From the NCBI RefSeq assembly GCF_014697425.1, contig NZ_JACJRU010000006.1, positions 159,142 through 223,141 on the forward strand: a stretch of 64,000 nt of DNA. Reading direction: 5' to 3'. Source of the DNA: Nostoc sp. FACHB-110. GTDB lineage: Bacteria > Cyanobacteriota > Cyanobacteriia > Cyanobacteriales > Nostocaceae. Positions 1 through 8,619 of the stretch are shown here, one piece after another. How positions within the stretch are numbered: position 1 is the first letter of the stretch; each line of letters begins with the position of its first letter. The notes beneath the pieces were generated by a model. It saw only the letters and a list, made by a program, of their open reading frames with translations, did not search any database and was not told the DNA's origin. Made by a program: the position numbers and the translations under genes.

Positions 1-462
1 CTTGCGCCAAAGTTGCCGTTTAAAGAAAAACACTTCATGGTACAAAAAGCGTACAGCAATCAACCACAAAGGCCCACCCGTCGAAACATAATGGTCTGGG
101 TCATCTTTAGGGTGATTGACATGAGCGTGATGCTGTAAATGTACCCGCGTAAATACAGGAAAAGCAAAAGCTAACATCAACGCACTACCATGACCTAAAA
201 TGGCATTGATGACGCGGTTACGATGCGCCGATTGATGGCAAGCATCGTGAATCACTGTTCCTGAACAATGTAAGGCTAAAGTGTTAGTACAGAAACACAA
301 CCAGTGTGGCCATGCCCACAACCAGTAGCCAAAATTCGATAACACTAGCATTGTCACTGCTGCTAAAAATAGCAGCATTGTGGGGCTAAAATTACCGGCA
401 GGCTCTAAAAACTCCTTGGGCGGGACTTTTAATGTTTTTTGTTCTGCCTCCAACGCCAGCAT
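1..462 (-). CDS. crtR: Beta-carotene hydroxylase CrtR, 5' part (runs off the window start)
   Basis: Only the N-terminal 154 residues are present. The translation matches the membrane di-iron fatty acid desaturase/hydroxylase superfamily and closely resembles cyanobacterial CrtR, which hydroxylates the beta-ionone rings of beta-carotene to make zeaxanthin in membranes. Visible signs are a hydrophobic N-terminal half and the histidine clusters HDACH, SAH and HLQHH, which in this family bind the two irons. The ATG at 460-462 is preceded by an AGGAG-type Shine-Dalgarno. The third histidine box lies outside the window. The gene is divergent from pyruvate kinase. Confidence 0.92.
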   Translation of the reverse strand, partial: MLALEAEQKTLKVPPKEFLEPAGNFSPTMLLFLAAVTMLVLSNFGYWLWAWPHWLCFCTNTLALHCSGTVIHDACHQSAHRNRVINAILGHGSALMLAFAFPVFTRVHLQHHAHVNHPKDDPDHYVSTGGPLWLIAVRFLYHEVFFFKRQLWRK

Positions 463-875
463 TCTTAACTCCTCGTTTACCAAACATTACGAATATACGA
501 TAAATATTAGTGAACAATAAAGTTTTACAAAGTTTTGTATAGCAATATTTATCTGCATATTTTGATAAATGACGTTATCATTCCAGACGAAACCCAAGTA
601 TTTGCTGATGCAGTAGGGTGTGTCACTCAAATCCCCAGTAGTGGATATCAATAAATCAACCCTGGGAAAGAGGACACCAAGATTAGTGTACGATAGCTAT
701 TCTGTCCTCTAGTTCCTATGGAAAATCAGAGGGAAAAATAAGTAATCATTTGTCTAATTCCACTCTTTATCTGCCCCTCGCTAACTGCTTAAATTGATTG
801 ATGTGGCAGTAACGGAATACAGCATCTCCCTTAACTTACTATGACTGCTTAATAAGCTCCCTAAACTCAGCCCCT
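463..875. other. Intergenic region between divergent crtR and pyk
   Basis: About 410 bases hold the upstream regions of two divergent genes. I see no open frame with a ribosome binding site, no tRNA and no clear terminator. Promoters must lie here but I could not pick one with confidence. Confidence 0.5.
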
Positions 876-2642
876 ATGCAATTAAGAGATTCTTTACGTC
901 GGACAAAAATTGTCGCTACAATTGGCCCCGCCACCAGCAGCCCAGAAATGCTCAAGGCGATTATCGAAGCAGGCGCAACCACACTGCGGCTTAACTTTTC
1001 TCACGGTACTCATGCCGACCATCAGCGTAATATTCGCTTAATTCGGCAAACTGCTTTTGAACTAAATCAGCCAGTGGCAATTTTGCAAGACCTCCAAGGG
1101 CCAAAAATTCGCTTGGGGCGGTTTGAAAATGGATCTATAGTTTTAGCAAAAGGCGATCGCTTTATCCTCACCAATCGTCAAGTAGTCGGTACGCAAGAAA
1201 TTAGCTGCGTCACCTACGAATATTTGGCAGAAGAAGTCCCAGCCGGAGCCAAAATTCTCCTTGATGATGGGCGAGTAGAAATGGTAGTGGAAGAAACTAA
1301 GCGCGACAAAGGCGACTTATATTGCCGTGTCACCGTCGGCGGTAAACTGTCTAATAACAAAGGCGTAAACTTTCCGGGGGTTTACTTGTCTATTAAAGCC
1401 ATGACCGACAAAGACCGCGAGGACTTGATGTTCGGTCTAGATCAAGGTGTAGACTGGGTGGCACTTTCCTTTGTCCGCAACCCCCAAGATTTAATCGAAA
1501 TCAAAGAATTAATTTCCAGTACAGGTAAACAAGTCCCAGTTATCGCCAAAATCGAAAAACACGAAGCCATTGAACAAATGGAAGCAGTTTTGGCTTTGTG
1601 CGATGGCGTAATGGTTGCCAGAGGTGACTTAGGCGTAGAACTACCAGCCGAAGATGTCCCCATACTACAAAAACGGTTAATTGCCACAGCCAACCGCTTA
1701 GGCATTCCCATCATCACTGCTACCCAGATGTTAGATAGCATGGTGAGCAACCCCCGCCCCACCCGCGCCGAAGTCTCAGACGTAGCTAACGCGATTTTGG
1801 ATGGTACGGATGCAGTCATGCTGTCTAACGAAACTGCTGTAGGAAGCTACCCAGTTGAAGCCGTAGCGACAATGGCGAGAATTGCCGAACGCATTGAACA
1901 AGAAGAGCGCAACTCAGCCACACGGCAAATCAGAGATAGCCGCCGTTCCATTCCCAACGCCATCAGCCAAGCCGTCGGTCAAATTGCCGAAAACTTGGGT
2001 GCAGCCGCAATTATGACCTTAACCCAAACAGGGGCTACAGCGCGCAACGTTTCTAAATTCCGTCCCCACACACCAATTTTGGCAGTCACACCCCATGTCA
2101 ACGTCGCACGACAGTTACAACTTGTCTGGGGCGTGAAACCACTACTAGTTCTGGGTTTACCCTCTACAGGTCAGACCTTCCAAGCTGCAATTAACGTCGC
2201 CCAAGAACATAAATTTCTCTTTGAAGGCGATTTAGTTGTGATGACTGCGGGGACACTGCAAGGGGTTTCTGGTTCCACCGATTTAATTAAAGTGGAAGTA
2301 GTCACAGCCATCCTCGGTCACGGAATTGGACTAGGACAAGGTTCTGTGAGTGGTCGCGCGCGAGTTGCTCAAACAGGTATGGATGTGAGTAACTTTAACC
2401 CTGGCGACATTTTAGTTGCACCCCGCACTGGGGCTGATTTTGTCGATGCTATTCGCAAAGCTTCCGGCATTATCACCGAAGAAGAAAGCCTCACTAGCCA
2501 TGCCGCAGTGATTGGCTTGCGTCTAGGTGTACCTGTGATTGTGGGTGTGAAGAAAGCAACACAAGTCATTCGTGATGGTGCGATTCTCACCCTAGATGTG
2601 CAACGGGGTTTAATTTATTCTGGCGCAGTAGGGACACCTTAA
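876..2642 (+). CDS. pyk: Pyruvate kinase with C-terminal PEP-utiliser domain
   Basis: Converts phosphoenolpyruvate and ADP to pyruvate and ATP in glycolysis. The N-terminal part carries classic motifs: TKIVATIGPA at residues 10-19, LNFSHG, the IAKIEKHEAIEQM active-site strand, MVARGDLGVE and the TATQMLDSM segment. The protein has 588 residues, about 110 more than the usual enzyme of around 470. The extra C-terminal part (about 480-588) is a PEP-utiliser mobile domain with the histidine motif TSHAAVIG, as in many cyanobacterial and Bacillus-type pyruvate kinases. In PEP synthase that histidine is phosphorylated; its role here is uncertain. The gene stands alone, with a convergent neighbour 33 bases downstream. 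Confidence 0.96.
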   Translation: MQLRDSLRRTKIVATIGPATSSPEMLKAIIEAGATTLRLNFSHGTHADHQRNIRLIRQTAFELNQPVAILQDLQGPKIRLGRFENGSIVLAKGDRFILTNRQVVGTQEISCVTYEYLAEEVPAGAKILLDDGRVEMVVEETKRDKGDLYCRVTVGGKLSNNKGVNFPGVYLSIKAMTDKDREDLMFGLDQGVDWVALSFVRNPQDLIEIKELISSTGKQVPVIAKIEKHEAIEQMEAVLALCDGVMVARGDLGVELPAEDVPILQKRLIATANRLGIPIITATQMLDSMVSNPRPTRAEVSDVANAILDGTDAVMLSNETAVGSYPVEAVATMARIAERIEQEERNSATRQIRDSRRSIPNAISQAVGQIAENLGAAAIMTLTQTGATARNVSKFRPHTPILAVTPHVNVARQLQLVWGVKPLLVLGLPSTGQTFQAAINVAQEHKFLFEGDLVVMTAGTLQGVSGSTDLIKVEVVTAILGHGIGLGQGSVSGRARVAQTGMDVSNFNPGDILVAPRTGADFVDAIRKASGIITEEESLTSHAAVIGLRLGVPVIVGVKKATQVIRDGAILTLDVQRGLIYSGAVGTP

Positions 2643-2675
2643 AAAGGCAAAAGAATTTGCTGATTTGTTAAATAA

Positions 2676-3263
2676 CTACTCTATTTGAGTTTCAAAGTTA
2701 ACTCGTTCGTAAATCTGGCGATGGGGAATTTGGCAGTTAGCAGCAACTAAAGTTAAAATGCCATCTTCATCGTCAGTTTCTTTAAATAGCCAATTGCCAT
2801 CAGGCGTTTTACTAAACTGCTCAATGTGAATTTGATATTGGTCAATCAAAATATATTCTTGAAATTCGGCAATGGAGCGATAATAAGTAAATTTATCACC
2901 TCTATCTCTGCTACTAGTAGACTTAGAAAGCACTTCAAAAATAATGCAGGGATTTAATACTGTGTCTTTTCTTCCTTCTTGGAAGATAGGTTCATCTTTG
3001 ATAATTAAAATATTAGGATATGTGTATTCTCGGTAACGAGGAATCCAAAGCCGCAAGTCGCTCAAAAAAACTTCATAAGGCTGTGTTTGTAAGGCTAGTT
3101 CGAGTAATCTGCTAAGGTTGCGGATAATGCGATTATGATTAATTGAGCCTCCAGCCATTGGTATAATTTCTCCATCACTATATTCACTGCGGTACTCAGC
3201 AGTCTCTTCATGTGCCAAGTATTCCTCAATGGAGTATTGACGGGGGGGAGTCTGCACAACCAT
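2676..3263 (-). CDS. Uma2 family (DUF820) restriction-endonuclease-fold protein
   Basis: A 195-residue member of the Uma2/DUF820 family, a PD-(D/E)XK-like fold that is greatly expanded in cyanobacteria and of unknown cellular role. The pattern is family-typical: YSIEEYLA near the start, SDGEIIPMAGGS, a strand ending in YTYPN, then FEVLSKST and DRGDKFTYYR. The position that is usually aspartate in YPD is asparagine (N84), which would weaken metal binding if this is the catalytic acid. The start is the ATG at 3263, with no clear ribosome binding site. It converges with pyk and precedes a toxin-antitoxin pair. Confidence 0.85.
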   Translation of the reverse strand: MVVQTPPRQYSIEEYLAHEETAEYRSEYSDGEIIPMAGGSINHNRIIRNLSRLLELALQTQPYEVFLSDLRLWIPRYREYTYPNILIIKDEPIFQEGRKDTVLNPCIIFEVLSKSTSSRDRGDKFTYYRSIAEFQEYILIDQYQIHIEQFSKTPDGNWLFKETDDEDGILTLVAANCQIPHRQIYERVNFETQIE

Positions 3264-3409
3264 AGGATTTATTTAGCTAGGTAACATTAGCCTCATTATA
3301 AATAGTGCAATAAAAATGTAGCGATCGCTCGTTTTGTTTTACTGCAACAGATAGAGAGATGGGGAGCGATCGCTATTATATTGATGGTAACGGCGGAACC
3401 TCAAAATCA

Positions 3410-3841
3410 TTAAATGAGCCAACATTGTAAGATGAAGCGTTTAAAGCTCTTACTAATTTGGCAGGCATCAAGAGTCAGTAAAGTGGCATTAACTTGCTGT
3501 GAAAGTGCAACATAACAAGCATCATAAGCGGAGATATTGTAGTTTATGGCAATATTCACCGCATCCGCCATCAAATCAGCCGTCGAGACAACACGCAAGG
3601 GAAAGCTTTTGAGCGTAGTTAAATCAGATGGTACATCTGCAACAGCATAAAGTCTAGCGCGGACATATTTCCAGATGATGTTGCCACACTCAATATAAAA
3701 CAAGTCTGGGACAAAAATTGCCGTTTGGGGATTAGCAAGGTGAGCAAACAGTTGATCAACTTTTGGCATTAGTGGATCATCCGGTAGAAATTGCTTAATC
3801 CCTACACTGGCATCTACAACGCACCTAATAGGAGTAGTCAT
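3410..3841 (-). CDS. PIN-domain (VapC-like) toxin
   Basis: A 143-residue PIN-domain ribonuclease of the VapC type. The acidic residues that hold Mg2+ in PIN nucleases can be placed at D10 (VVDAS), E51 (YIEC), D107 (AYDACYVALS) and D125 (LTLDA). The ATG overlaps the stop codon of the upstream gene by four bases (ATGA), the usual arrangement for translationally coupled toxin-antitoxin pairs. By analogy the toxin would cleave RNA when the antitoxin is degraded; the target cannot be read from sequence. Confidence 0.88.
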   Translation of the reverse strand: MTTPIRCVVDASVGIKQFLPDDPLMPKVDQLFAHLANPQTAIFVPDLFYIECGNIIWKYVRARLYAVADVPSDLTTLKSFPLRVVSTADLMADAVNIAINYNISAYDACYVALSQQVNATLLTLDACQISKSFKRFILQCWLI

Positions 3842-4104
3842 CTGTCGCGGTCTTCTCGAAGTAATGCTGTACTATCAGGCCATTCTGCATCAGTACGACG
3901 ACTTTCACGGCGCAGGCGGATTTCTTCTAAAAGTTTTGGTACATTTTTGTATCTTTCGTCTTCTGCTGGCTGTGTTTTTGTCTGCAAAGCTTTCTGCAAG
4001 ATGGTAATAACTTGAGCATCAACTGAGCTATTTTGAGCTTTAGCTAACTCTTGCAATTGTGCGTATAACTCATCAGGTATATTCAGGTCATGAAGGGTAG
4101 CCAT
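3838..4104 (-). CDS. Ribbon-helix-helix antitoxin paired with the PIN toxin
   Basis: An 88-residue protein starting MATLHDLNIPDELYAQLQ. The first 45 residues fit a short beta strand plus two helices, as in Arc/FitA-like ribbon-helix-helix antitoxins; the charged C-terminal half would bind the toxin. I chose the ATG at 4104. The frame stays open to a TTG at 4119, but that stretch contains GGGAGG seven bases before the ATG, which is clearly the Shine-Dalgarno. The toxin gene overlaps its end by four bases. Antitoxins of this type usually repress their own operon together with the toxin. Confidence 0.85.
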   Translation of the reverse strand: MATLHDLNIPDELYAQLQELAKAQNSSVDAQVITILQKALQTKTQPAEDERYKNVPKLLEEIRLRRESRRTDAEWPDSTALLREDRDR

Positions 4105-4213
4105 TGCTTGACCTCCCAAAAGAATTTATTGGTAATCGTAGCACGATGGAGTTTGGGAGGGGTGAGGGTGCGATCGCACTGAAAAATCAAAGGCGATCGC
4201 TTTACTATCTTCA

Positions 4214-4426
4214 CTACTTTTTCTGTGATTTTTCTGTTAGAGATTTTATTGGTGTTTTTAGTAAAAACCAATCGAGATAAAGTACAAGAATCTGCATTTT
4301 CAGAAAGTTGTTGGCACTTTTGATGTTTGCATCACTCAGTAGCCATTTACAAAACTTTTCTAGCAGTATTCCAGCAACTACTTCAATAGACTTATTAATA
4401 ACCAAAGGGATTAGTGTTTCTAGCAT
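4214..4426 (-). CDS. Small hypothetical protein divergent from the NACHT gene
   Basis: A 70-residue frame starting MLETLIPLVINKSIEVVAGI, with an amphipathic or weakly hydrophobic N-terminal half. A GAGGAA Shine-Dalgarno sits seven bases before the ATG, which makes translation plausible. I do not recognise the family. It lies 160 bases upstream of the NACHT gene in the opposite direction, so the two may share a control region. It could also be a chance frame. Confidence 0.4.
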   Translation of the reverse strand: MLETLIPLVINKSIEVVAGILLEKFCKWLLSDANIKSANNFLKMQILVLYLDWFLLKTPIKSLTEKSQKK

Positions 4427-4586
4427 TGCGATTTCCTCAGCAGCTTGACTGAGTTCAATGTCACAATTTTCTTTTGTAGCTAATTATTTGACCTATCTTG
4501 ACTTAGCCTGACTTACACTGAGTTAACTCCACATTTTGATAAAAACTTTGGCTACACTGGCTTATAAGTAATTGTGAGAGTAGTAA

Positions 4587-7010
4587 ATGTCTATACCAGA
4601 GGACTTTCTTAAGCAACTGGAGCAATACAGTGAATTGTCGCATCGAGAGAAAGAAGTTTTTCTGGAAATATTCGGTCGCAGTAAAAGTCGAGTCCAGGTC
4701 ACTCAAGAATTAAATATTTCTGAAAGTAACCTCAGCACTTGCCTTACAGGTATTTACAAAAAATTTAGTATCACTGGACATGGCCCTGTTAAAGAAAGCC
4801 GCTTACGTGAGCATCTGAGCAAGAAATACTCACAGCAACGACCTTCTGGTCATTTAATTACAGATGATATATATGATTCTATTGATGCCTTAGTGCAAGA
4901 AATCCGCAAACAAGTCAAACCCTACATAAAAGAGAAGTATGGAACCATGAGGGTATTAGATATGCCTAAACCGATTAAGCTAACAGGAAAACAAGGTATT
5001 TACACAAATGTCAATATTCTGGAGAAAATAACAGGACGAAGACGACTTAAGATTGCGGAACTAATGCAAAGCTGTGATCATGATAACTTTGAGCGGCTTG
5101 GACTTAGCCACGTAAAACAGAAGCAGGTATCGGGATTAGAGGCTGTGCAGCGTTATAGTAAGCTAATGGTTTTAGGCAAACCAGGAGCAGGAAAAACTAC
5201 TTTTTTAAAATATCTGGCAATGCAGTGTATTGAGGGAAATTTTCAAACAAACAGAGTTCCCCTGTTTATCACTCTAAAAGACTTTGCAGAAGTACCTAAA
5301 AAACTAGATATTTTGGAATTTATCGCTGAACAATTGTCAAGCTGTGGGGTAACTCATGCCAGTGTAACAGTAGAAAAACTGTTGAAACAGGGTAAGGCAT
5401 TAGTATTGCTGGATGGGTTGGATGAAGTACGAGAGGAAGACACCAAGCGTGTTTTACGACAAATTAGGGAATTTTCTGACCTGTTTCACACCAATCAGTT
5501 TGTACTTACCTGCCGTATTGCTGCCAAAGAATATACATTTGAAAGTTTCACAGAAGTGGAAATGGCAGATTTTGACAAAAAACAAATAGCCGTTTTTGCT
5601 CAAAACTGGTTCCAATTAACCGACCCAGTTAAAAGTAAAAGATTTATTCAAAAACTGACGGAGAATCAACCAATTCAAGAACTAGCTAGTAGTCCTTTAC
5701 TGCTGACATTACTGTGTTTGGTGTTTAGCGATAGTGGAGATTTCCCAGCAAACCGTTCTGAACTTTATAAAGAAGGATTAGATGTATTGTTGAAAAAATG
5801 GGATGCCAAACGCAACATAGAAAGGCATCAAGTATATAAAAATTTATCTTTGCATCGCAAGGAAGACTTATTGAGCCAAATTGCTTTGATCGCTTTTGAG
5901 CAGAAGGATTATTTCTTTAAGCAAAAAACAGTTGAAGTATATATTGCTGAGTTCATTCGTAACTTACGTGATGCTGACACCGACATAGAAGCTCTCAGGC
6001 TAGACAGCGAGGCTGTTTTGAAATCTATTGAAGCGCAACACGGGCTTTTAATAGAACGGGCGAATGGAATTTATTCATTTTCTCATCTAACTTTTCAGGA
6101 GTATTTTACTGCCAGAGAAATAGTTGCTAATTTTGCTTGGGAAAGTTTAGTGAAGCATATCACAGATAAACGCTGGCGTGAGGTATTTTTACTAACAACG
6201 GAGATGATGCGGAGAGCAGATGAATTAATAATTTTGATGAAGCAGAAAATTGACGAAATATATATAGAAAATGAACAATTACACTTATGTATAGAATTTA
6301 TTGACCAAAAATCAAAGTTAATAGGAAATCAATATAAACCTGTAGCTGTCAGAGCATTTTATTTTGGATTATTTCATCTATTTACTGGACGAATTAGTTT
6401 TGGAGTGAGTTCTGAGGCTATATCTTTTGTTCAATCTACTGACTTACATATAGTCATAGCTCTTGCTTATAGTCAAGAACGAAAACCGATTCTTATTCCT
6501 GATCTCAATCTTGAACTTGCCAACATTCTTGGTTTTTCAATTTTTAATGAAGTCAATAAATGCACATTTGATTACTTGCTTGCTTATGCTTATGCTCTGA
6601 GTTTTACTTGCCAAGATAGGGATAAAAGTGCTTTTAACTTAGTTATGTTTTTGGACTTGTATCGTGGTATTTCTCTTATTATTAAGTATGCTCAACAATT
6701 TGACATTGAACTACAGCGAACACTTATAACTCTAAAGCAACAGCTACCAGAACCGAACCAATATCAAACAAGCTTTTTGCAGTGGTGGAAAGTAAATAGT
6801 CAGGATTGGGCAACGAATATTAGGAATGTCATACTTGAATATTTTGGTTTTGATCATGATTGGAAGCCTAAAGAAGAAAAACTTAAAATGGTAGAACAAT
6901 ATTATTATATAAATAAATTACTAATAGATTGTTTGAACAGTGATTGCTATACTAGTCAAAAACTCAGACAAGAAATTGAAAATACTCTGCTGTTACCATT
7001 TAATATTTAA
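4587..7010 (+). CDS. NACHT-domain STAND NTPase with N-terminal LuxR-like HTH
   Basis: An 807-residue STAND P-loop ATPase. Residues 17-61 (LSHREKEVF ... IYKKFSI) look like a LuxR/GerE-type helix-turn-helix. The NACHT domain follows, with Walker A GKPGAGKTT at 197-205, Walker B LVLLDGLDEV at 272-281, and the sensor/winged-helix segment with SPLLLTLLCLVF and FSHLTFQEYF. The C-terminal 270 residues include an AVRAFYFG segment that I recall from cyanobacterial NACHT proteins, and no WD40 or TPR repeats. Some bacterial NACHT proteins protect against phages, so a defence role is likely but unproven. The neighbours are a toxin-antitoxin pair, a truncated gene and a tRNA-Ser, which suggests an accessory patch. 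Confidence 0.88.
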   Translation: MSIPEDFLKQLEQYSELSHREKEVFLEIFGRSKSRVQVTQELNISESNLSTCLTGIYKKFSITGHGPVKESRLREHLSKKYSQQRPSGHLITDDIYDSIDALVQEIRKQVKPYIKEKYGTMRVLDMPKPIKLTGKQGIYTNVNILEKITGRRRLKIAELMQSCDHDNFERLGLSHVKQKQVSGLEAVQRYSKLMVLGKPGAGKTTFLKYLAMQCIEGNFQTNRVPLFITLKDFAEVPKKLDILEFIAEQLSSCGVTHASVTVEKLLKQGKALVLLDGLDEVREEDTKRVLRQIREFSDLFHTNQFVLTCRIAAKEYTFESFTEVEMADFDKKQIAVFAQNWFQLTDPVKSKRFIQKLTENQPIQELASSPLLLTLLCLVFSDSGDFPANRSELYKEGLDVLLKKWDAKRNIERHQVYKNLSLHRKEDLLSQIALIAFEQKDYFFKQKTVEVYIAEFIRNLRDADTDIEALRLDSEAVLKSIEAQHGLLIERANGIYSFSHLTFQEYFTAREIVANFAWESLVKHITDKRWREVFLLTTEMMRRADELIILMKQKIDEIYIENEQLHLCIEFIDQKSKLIGNQYKPVAVRAFYFGLFHLFTGRISFGVSSEAISFVQSTDLHIVIALAYSQERKPILIPDLNLELANILGFSIFNEVNKCTFDYLLAYAYALSFTCQDRDKSAFNLVMFLDLYRGISLIIKYAQQFDIELQRTLITLKQQLPEPNQYQTSFLQWWKVNSQDWATNIRNVILEYFGFDHDWKPKEEKLKMVEQYYYINKLLIDCLNSDCYTSQKLRQEIENTLLLPFNI

Positions 7011-7097
7011 AAAATATATAAGCTGAAAAAATATAAATAAAAATAAAGATTAATACAATAAATTTAGAAAAATGTTTGACTTTATTAATTACTACCT

Positions 7098-7328
7098 GTG
7101 AAAAAAGATATTTGCGATCACACTTTTGCTTTTTCAGTTCTTATAGTTAAATTGGGCCAGTTTTTAGATGACAAATCAGAAGTAGCAAAAACCCTTGCTC
7201 AACAGTTGTTAAAGTCAGGAACATCGATTGGAGCGAATCTTGGAGAAGCTCAAGCTGCCCAAAGAAAAGCATATTTTATCAGCAAGCTCATGATTACACT
7301 ACCTAACCTCTTTCTCCTCAATTTTTAA
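7098..7328 (+). pseudogene. Truncated four-helix-bundle (23S rRNA IVP-like) gene
   Basis: The first 65 or so residues match the four-helix-bundle family once named for 23S rRNA intervening-sequence proteins: FAFSVLIVKLGQFL, QQLLKSGTSIGANLGEA, and KAYFISKL. Full-length members have about 115-125 residues; here the match stops after SKL and the frame ends 12 residues later in unrelated sequence. The start would be GTG at 7098 without a good ribosome binding site. The break lies about 40 bases from the 3' end of the tRNA-Ser gene, so loss of the second half may be linked to a recombination event there. Confidence 0.7.
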
Positions 7329-7337
7329 TTCCTCAAA

Positions 7338-7422
7338 CGGAGAGGGGGAGATTCGAACTCCCGGAGGTTTTAGCCTCATCCGATTTCAAGTCGGACGCAA
7401 TCGACCACTCTGCCACCTCTCC
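7338..7422 (-). tRNA. tRNA-Ser (anticodon UGA)
   Basis: Read on the minus strand, GGAGAGG opens and CCTCTCC closes a perfect 7-bp acceptor stem, with discriminator G at 7338. The anticodon loop is CTTGAAA, giving UGA. The long variable arm expected of a serine tRNA and a T arm with GTTCGAATC are present. The length is 85 nt and CCA is not encoded. The 3' end faces the truncated gene and the NACHT gene. Confidence 0.96.
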
Positions 7423-7492
7423 AAATTAACTGTCTAGCTTTGCTACCTTACTTTTTTGAGTGAGCAAAAAAGCTGACAGATAATACTATATC

Positions 7493-8428
7493 TTACATCT
7501 GAGCAGGTTGCACTAGTGAAGTCGATCGCTTGTACAAAATTTCTTCAGCAGCGACCTGAAAATCACTACCTACCCAAACTAAGGAAGCCTGTGTCACTTC
7601 ACCTGCTTCTAGGCAAACAATTGAGAAATTCCGCAGCTTTTCGCCTTCTTTCTCGACAATTCGGGGAACGCTGGCAGCATTTAAGTAAATTATTCCCTCT
7701 GGGCTTCTAAAGATGGGTTTTCGGGTTTCTTTTTTGGTGTGCCGCAGTGTGTGGTGCATATGCCCAAATGTCACTAAAGCAATATTTTTACCAGTTGTGA
7801 TGGCTTGCGAAATCGCTTCGGCAAAATCAGGGTCGCCAAAGTCGCCGCCGATAGGATCCCAATCTTTACCGCAGGGGTCTTCGGGCCTATTGCCTAATCC
7901 ACTCGGCCCGTTATGACCGAGAAAGATAATCGTGTCGCAGGCTGCACTTTTAACTGATGCAAATATTCGCTCTGCTGATTCTTCCAGAGTTGTCACACCA
8001 TAACGGTCTTTGCAGATGTCGGCAAATCTCCATTCATGACCGCCCCAGCTAAAAGGACGACCACCAACTACTGTTAAATTCCACTCGGGAAAATCCAGCT
8101 TGCTGTAACCAATATGGGCTTTACCTAATAAGTCGAGTTGTTCTTGTACCCAGTCTTCTTTAGTGCGATCGTAGGGACATTTTTTCCGTCCCCATTCTGT
8201 GGCTGTATACCAAGCATCGTGGTTGCCCATGACTGCTGCTTTGGGAATTTCCAGAGAAGCGATCGCTCTTACCACTTCCACTGATTCATTACCAAAATCG
8301 CCGACAAACAGCACTAAGTCAACACCTAAATGCTTGAGTGCGATGCCATCTTCCACTTCCCATTGGTCGTGAACATCTCCAACCACAGCAATTTTGAGAG
8401 TTTTCTGATTAATTTTTTGACTGGTCAT
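7493..8428 (-). CDS. Calcineurin-like metallophosphoesterase (TIGR04168-like)
   Basis: A 311-residue metallophosphoesterase. The metal-binding blocks are visible in order: GDVHD with D18 and H20, GDFGN with D44, GNHD at 68-71, LGHNGPSG and FGHMHH. I recall this version as a family conserved in cyanobacteria and plant plastids with no settled substrate. The ATG at 8428 follows AAGGAA at six bases. The gene is divergent from nadA, and the short gap holds both promoters. Confidence 0.88.
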   Translation of the reverse strand: MTSQKINQKTLKIAVVGDVHDQWEVEDGIALKHLGVDLVLFVGDFGNESVEVVRAIASLEIPKAAVMGNHDAWYTATEWGRKKCPYDRTKEDWVQEQLDLLGKAHIGYSKLDFPEWNLTVVGGRPFSWGGHEWRFADICKDRYGVTTLEESAERIFASVKSAACDTIIFLGHNGPSGLGNRPEDPCGKDWDPIGGDFGDPDFAEAISQAITTGKNIALVTFGHMHHTLRHTKKETRKPIFRSPEGIIYLNAASVPRIVEKEGEKLRNFSIVCLEAGEVTQASLVWVGSDFQVAAEEILYKRSTSLVQPAQM

Positions 8429-8619
8429 GCCGCTTTCCTTGCCCTATATCTCCAGCATAGAAGAGGTCATGGGGAGTAGAGATAAAGGAACCCACAAAAA
8501 ATAACTTTTAATCTATCACTAATATCAAATTACCATAAACCCCTCTTCTGTTTTTGGTAAAAACTACTATAATTAAATCCACTGGACAAAACAATTGCAA
8601 CCCAAAGCAACCCTTAACT

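Noticed and set aside
4083..4271. A 62-codon minus-strand frame upstream of the antitoxin
   Set aside because: It overlaps the antitoxin start and the better-supported small frame at 4214-4426 and has a composition unlike a protein.
4488..4519. TTGACC ... TACACT as a promoter of the NACHT gene
   Set aside because: The spacing of 20 bases is too long, and no other pair fits well.
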